A stretch of DNA of 42,610 bases. Source: an uncultured Muribaculaceae bacterium. Its GTDB lineage: Bacteria > Bacteroidota > Bacteroidia > Bacteroidales > Muribaculaceae. Positions 42,608 to 42,610 of the stretch are shown in pieces (within the stretch, counting starts at the first letter, position 1; every line of letters starts with the position of its first letter). Where the stretch lies: contig CAJUHM010000016.1 in the NCBI GenBank assembly GCA_910586475.1, forward strand, positions 1-42,610, written 5' to 3'. The notes under the pieces are model-generated. The model worked only from the letters and a program-made list of their open reading frames with translations. It was not told the DNA's origin and ran no database searches. A program made the position numbers and the translations under genes.

Positions 42608-42610
42608 AAG

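Noticed and set aside
1..42610. Possible 42-kb invertible or composite mobile segment
   Set aside because: The genes inside are mostly core envelope and housekeeping genes, and contig ends at repeated insertion sequences are the common explanation; kept only as a low-probability option.

Overview
The window is a dense piece of a Bacteroidales chromosome, probably Muribaculaceae. The evidence for this is the TAnnTTTG-type -7 promoter boxes, the lack of Shine-Dalgarno leaders, acidic surface-export signals on lipoproteins, the fused fucokinase/GDP-fucose pyrophosphorylase, the TamB-TamL pair and a BtuG/DUF4465 vitamin B12 locus. The family assignment is inferred from gene content and style, not from a marker gene. 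Both window ends carry the same 52-bp sequence in inverted orientation, with a possible transposase C-terminus in it, so the window looks like a whole contig that stops at two copies of one mobile element.

Layout. 1-3741: element tail, a small secreted protein and a periplasmic M16 zinc peptidase. 3834-14090 (minus): an outer-membrane biogenesis block of LptD, TamB and TamL. 14261-15025 (minus): a small lipoprotein gene whose leader contains a 330-bp MITE-like element. 15111-21353 (plus): a B12 uptake region with a PKD-like surface lipoprotein, then a cobalamin riboswitch controlling a DUF4465 lipoprotein (BtuH-like), BtuG and BtuB. 21428-22363 (minus): a glutaminase-fold protein that has lost the SxxK catalytic motif and gained a Cys/His cluster. 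22543-25350: fkp. 25457-29621 (minus): an OmpA/TPR lipoprotein and a WG-repeat protein, the latter preceded by a strong promoter and a highly foldable 200-nt region. 30058-36472: a nitroreductase divergent from a carB-nitroreductase-DUF2520-kdsC-maf operon. 36423-38414 (minus): kup, overlapping the 3' end of maf. 38725-39582: a GH16 lipoprotein whose leader holds a second, 116-bp copy of the MITE-like element. 39684-42500 (minus): uvrA.

The biological themes are envelope construction (LptD, TamB/TamL, KdsC, Fkp, surface lipoproteins), cobalamin scavenging, and nucleotide and genome housekeeping (CarB, Maf, UvrA). No CRISPR array, prophage, tRNA or rRNA was seen. The most unusual signals are the two related elements, both lying between a promoter and the start codon of a lipoprotein gene in the same sense orientation, the structured RNA candidate at about 29.76-29.96 kb, and the degenerate glutaminase with the Cys/His insert.
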